Shown: in pieces, positions 62,183 through 64,000 of the stretch | Layout of the letters: every line of letters starts with the position of its first letter | Numbering within the stretch: the stretch's first letter is position 1 | Assembly (NCBI GenBank): GCA_003151595.1 | Contig: PLXW01000052.1 | Location: 1 to 64,000, forward strand | Length of the DNA: 64,000 bases | Source of the DNA: Myxococcales bacterium | GTDB taxonomy: Bacteria; Myxococcota; Polyangia; Polyangiales; Polyangiaceae | Reading direction: 5' to 3' | Made by a program: the position numbers and the translations under genes | Notes under the pieces: model-generated | What the model saw: the letters and a program-made list of their open reading frames with translations, nothing else | Database searches by the model: none | Told to the model about the DNA's origin: nothing

Positions 62183-62344
62183 CGGGAGGGTGCGTCGCGA
62201 GGGGCGGCGCGCCGGGAGGGGGAGACATCGTAGCGCGATCGCTCCCGGGACATTCGCGAGGTGCGTGTGTAGCTGGTGGGCAGAGGCCGCTTACGGAGAT
62301 GATCCCGTACACGAGCTGGCGCGCGTGCAAATGCTCCAGACCGA

Positions 62345-62653
62345 CTACGTGCGCGGCACGAAGGACAGCGACGTCAGTTGAGTCCCCACGCGCGTCCGCA
62401 CGTGAATCCGGGCTGGCCTCGCCTTCTCGCCATCGCCACGAAGCCACGTTCCCCTAGGCGCGGAGGACGCTTGAGCGGAGCTTGTCGGCGGAAGTGCGCG
62501 AGCGCGATCCCGCGAGCGAGCGATCTGCCCCTTCTGATCGTCGCGCGAGCCCGACCAGAGCCCCCACACGAGCCCCGCCGGCGCGAGGATGGCCAAGAAG
62601 AAGACCAGCTTGTACTGCGCCGGATACGAGAGCTTCTCGCGCGCCGTGGACAC
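62345..62653 (-). CDS. Possible small single-pass membrane protein
   Basis: A 102-residue frame from the GTG at 62653. STAREKLSYPAQYKLVFFLA begins a single hydrophobic helix (LVFFLAILAPAGLVWGLW) followed by a basic tail. There is no clear Shine-Dalgarno and no family. The hydrophobic helix with charged flanks is the main reason to keep it. It lies 160 bp upstream of the kinase gene on the same strand. Confidence 0.4.
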   Translation of the reverse strand: MSTAREKLSYPAQYKLVFFLAILAPAGLVWGLWSGSRDDQKGQIARSRDRARALPPTSSAQASSAPRGTWLRGDGEKARPARIHVRTRVGTQLTSLSFVPRT

Positions 62654-63129
62654 ACCACGAGCATAGCGAGGCGAGGCGAGGCGCGCCGCCGCGCGCGAAA
62701 TGAAACTACGTTCCTCGACGTGGCGAGACGACTCCAGCCCGGCCACGTGGACGATCGCGCTGTCGCTCGCGGCGCTCTCCTCTTGGATCGCGCGAACCTG
62801 TACCGATCGGGGCGTCGATCCATCTCACTGCGGGCAGCGAAGCACTCGGTGACATGAGGACCCCCCGTTTGCGCGCCGCGGGCTCGCACGATGCTCGGCG
62901 CGTTGGCGGTACGGTCACGATGACGAGCGTGAACGCGAGCTACTCCGTTGGAGCGATTCGCCAGGCAGGGCTCGGGTCGCGGTTCACCCGAAAGAGGTCC
63001 GAGCCGTCGCTGGCGACGCTGGCAACGGCCGATTGGCGAACCAGACCTGCGCCGATCCCGGCCCCGCCTCCCACGGAGGCCGCAGACGTCTGCGCCGTGC
63101 TCGTGAACGGCCGGAAGTGAGCGCTCGTT
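62654..63129. other. 476-bp region without a convincing gene
   Basis: A 50-residue plus-strand frame at 62700-62852 has one hydrophobic stretch (ATWTIALSLAALSSWIA), and an 88-residue frame follows at 62854-63120. Neither has a ribosome site or family, and their amino-acid content looks like random GC-rich frames. I see no repeat or strong hairpin here. Confidence 0.35.
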
Positions 63130-63804
63130 TCAGCGACCCAGCGCGAAGTTCAAGGTCACCTCGGAGCCGGCCGCGGTCACGGACTGCGTCGTGGGCTTGA
63201 GGCGCGGCGACCATGCTGTGACGCGATAGGTTCCGGGTGGCACGTTCAGAACGTACTTACCTTCCGCGTCGGTCTTCGCGAAGTAACCGGACGGCGTGAC
63301 GACGATGTACGCGAGCATGTTCTTGTGCACGTTGCACAGCACCGCGTAAACATTTGGTTTGTCGAACGTCTTCGGTATCGCGCCGTGAGTCGGGATCAAG
63401 CCGATGTCCCACCCCTCGCCGTCAGGGGAGAACGCATTGTGTGAGACAGGATCGGTATTGCCGAAGGTGATCGTGCCGCCCGCCGGGATCACGGAGAGGA
63501 AAGGGACGAACGTCATGTCGTGGTTGTCGATCACTGCAGACATGCTCGCGCCTGACTGCTTCGGACCGTCTTCGAGATAGACGACGGCTCCTTTCTTGAT
63601 GGCGTTGTACGGGTCGGTCACCACGGTGCCCATGATGGTACTGAGATTCTTCACGCTCGCCGGCGCCGCCGCGGAGCTCACCACGGCGACGGGTTCGGGG
63701 GCGGCATGCGCGGCCGTGCTCGCCGGCGGCGTGACCTCGCCTTCGTGTCCGCACGCGACGCTAGAGACGACGGCGAACATCGCCAAGACGGATCGTGGTC
63801 CCAT
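63130..63804 (-). CDS. Cupredoxin-like lipoprotein
   Basis: A 224-residue lipoprotein (lipobox SVAC, Cys 18). After an Ala-rich linker a cupredoxin-like domain covers about 55-170: GTVVTDPYNAIKKGAVVYLE, FVPFLSVIPAGGTITFGNTDPVSHNAFS and VYAVLCNVHKNMLAYIVV. His 122, Cys 157, His 160 and Met 163 fit type 1 copper ligands (C-x2-H-x2-M spacing as in amicyanin). A short beta domain ends it (GKYVLNVPPGTYRVTAWSP), like carboxypeptidase-regulatory folds. It may carry electrons or bind copper in the periplasm. GGAG seven bases upstream supports the start. Confidence 0.8.
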   Translation of the reverse strand: MGPRSVLAMFAVVSSVACGHEGEVTPPASTAAHAAPEPVAVVSSAAAPASVKNLSTIMGTVVTDPYNAIKKGAVVYLEDGPKQSGASMSAVIDNHDMTFVPFLSVIPAGGTITFGNTDPVSHNAFSPDGEGWDIGLIPTHGAIPKTFDKPNVYAVLCNVHKNMLAYIVVTPSGYFAKTDAEGKYVLNVPPGTYRVTAWSPRLKPTTQSVTAAGSEVTLNFALGR

Positions 63805-64000
63805 CGTGTAACTCCTTCGGAGACGCAGCTGCGTCTACCCGTGCAACAAGCACCTTTCGTTCCGCCGCGACAGCGCCGAGAAATCGGCGAAGAAGCTCGG
63901 CATGGACGAAGCGTTTGCGTCGATGACGAGAATCGTGCGCCGGAAGGCTCGCGACCTCGACACTCTCAACCGTCGGCGCCTGAATCGACCGGCGCGTCGC
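63805..64000. other. Window end, possible partial gene
   Basis: A plus-strand frame from about 63838 (with ATG at 63902) is open to the window end and reads MDEAFASMTRIVRRKARDLD, a basic helical stretch. It may be the start of a gene continuing outside, but 33 codons are too few to judge. Confidence 0.25.

Noticed and set aside
62700..62852. 50-residue frame with one hydrophobic stretch
   Set aside because: No ribosome site, no homologue recognised, and the sequence around it shows no other coding signs. Mentioned only in the region note.

Overview
The window looks like chromosomal DNA from a myxobacterium, most likely of the Polyangiales/Sorangiineae type. This is inference from gene content. 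GC is very high. There are six Hanks-type Ser/Thr protein kinases and three FHA-domain proteins in 64 kb. About twenty predicted lipoproteins carry Asp/Ser/Gly-rich linkers, and two proteins end in a MYXO-CTERM-like tail. I see no prophage, insertion sequence, CRISPR array, rRNA or tRNA gene. Most regions are simple strings of monocistronic genes or two- to three-gene operons.

Layout. 0-5.7 kb: a tandem pair of YbjQ-like genes, a BON lipoprotein, a V4R-like sensor, a TetR regulator divergent from a membrane protein with a perfect palindrome between them, and two Cys-containing lipoproteins, one with ten knottin-like cysteine modules. 5.7-14 kb: a kinase, an OmpA/TSP3 outer-membrane protein, a lipid-anchored ice-binding-fold protein, two tandem FHA-GGDEF genes (one frameshifted) and a LamG-like lipoprotein. 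14-22 kb: a small zinc-finger protein, a 44-bp tandem repeat, an FAD oxidase, an SGSS-repeat lipoprotein, the ammonium transporter AmtB and a porin operon. 22-30 kb: an adenylyl cyclase, a glyoxalase-like protein, two small secreted-protein genes and a three-gene operon led by a membrane-embedded spermidine-synthase-like protein. 30-40 kb: a sigma-54 activator with FHA and degenerate GGDEF domains, a kinase fused to a periplasmic binding protein, a kinase/TPR pair that looks like one gene split by a frameshift, a 3' remnant of a passenger protein, and a DUF1554 lipoprotein. 40-50 kb: a double cyclic-nucleotide-binding protein, a dual-specificity phosphatase, a HAF-repeat lipoprotein, a thioredoxin lipoprotein and a sedolisin protease. 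50-64 kb: parvulin, GNAT and glycoside hydrolase genes, several lipoproteins, a three-kinase cluster including a second kinase-binding-protein receptor, and a cupredoxin lipoprotein.

How the genes may work together. The most coherent theme is phospho-Thr/c-di-GMP/cyclic-nucleotide signalling. Kinases can phosphorylate partners that FHA domains read. Two FHA proteins carry diguanylate-cyclase domains with intact I-sites. A third couples FHA to a degenerate GGDEF domain that keeps an RxxD I-site and to a sigma-54 AAA+ engine. A Cys-based phosphatase could reverse phosphorylation. An adenylyl cyclase and a double cNMP-binding protein add a cAMP arm. Two receptor kinases join a cytoplasmic kinase, one membrane helix, a conserved five-Cys stalk and a branched-chain-amino-acid-receptor-like sensor. 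This network is inferred from domain content and proximity only.

The second theme is a large secreted and surface inventory whose substrates cannot be read from sequence. Several single-base frameshifts (near 11,062, 36,943, 38,582 and 38,775) may be real decay or assembly errors.
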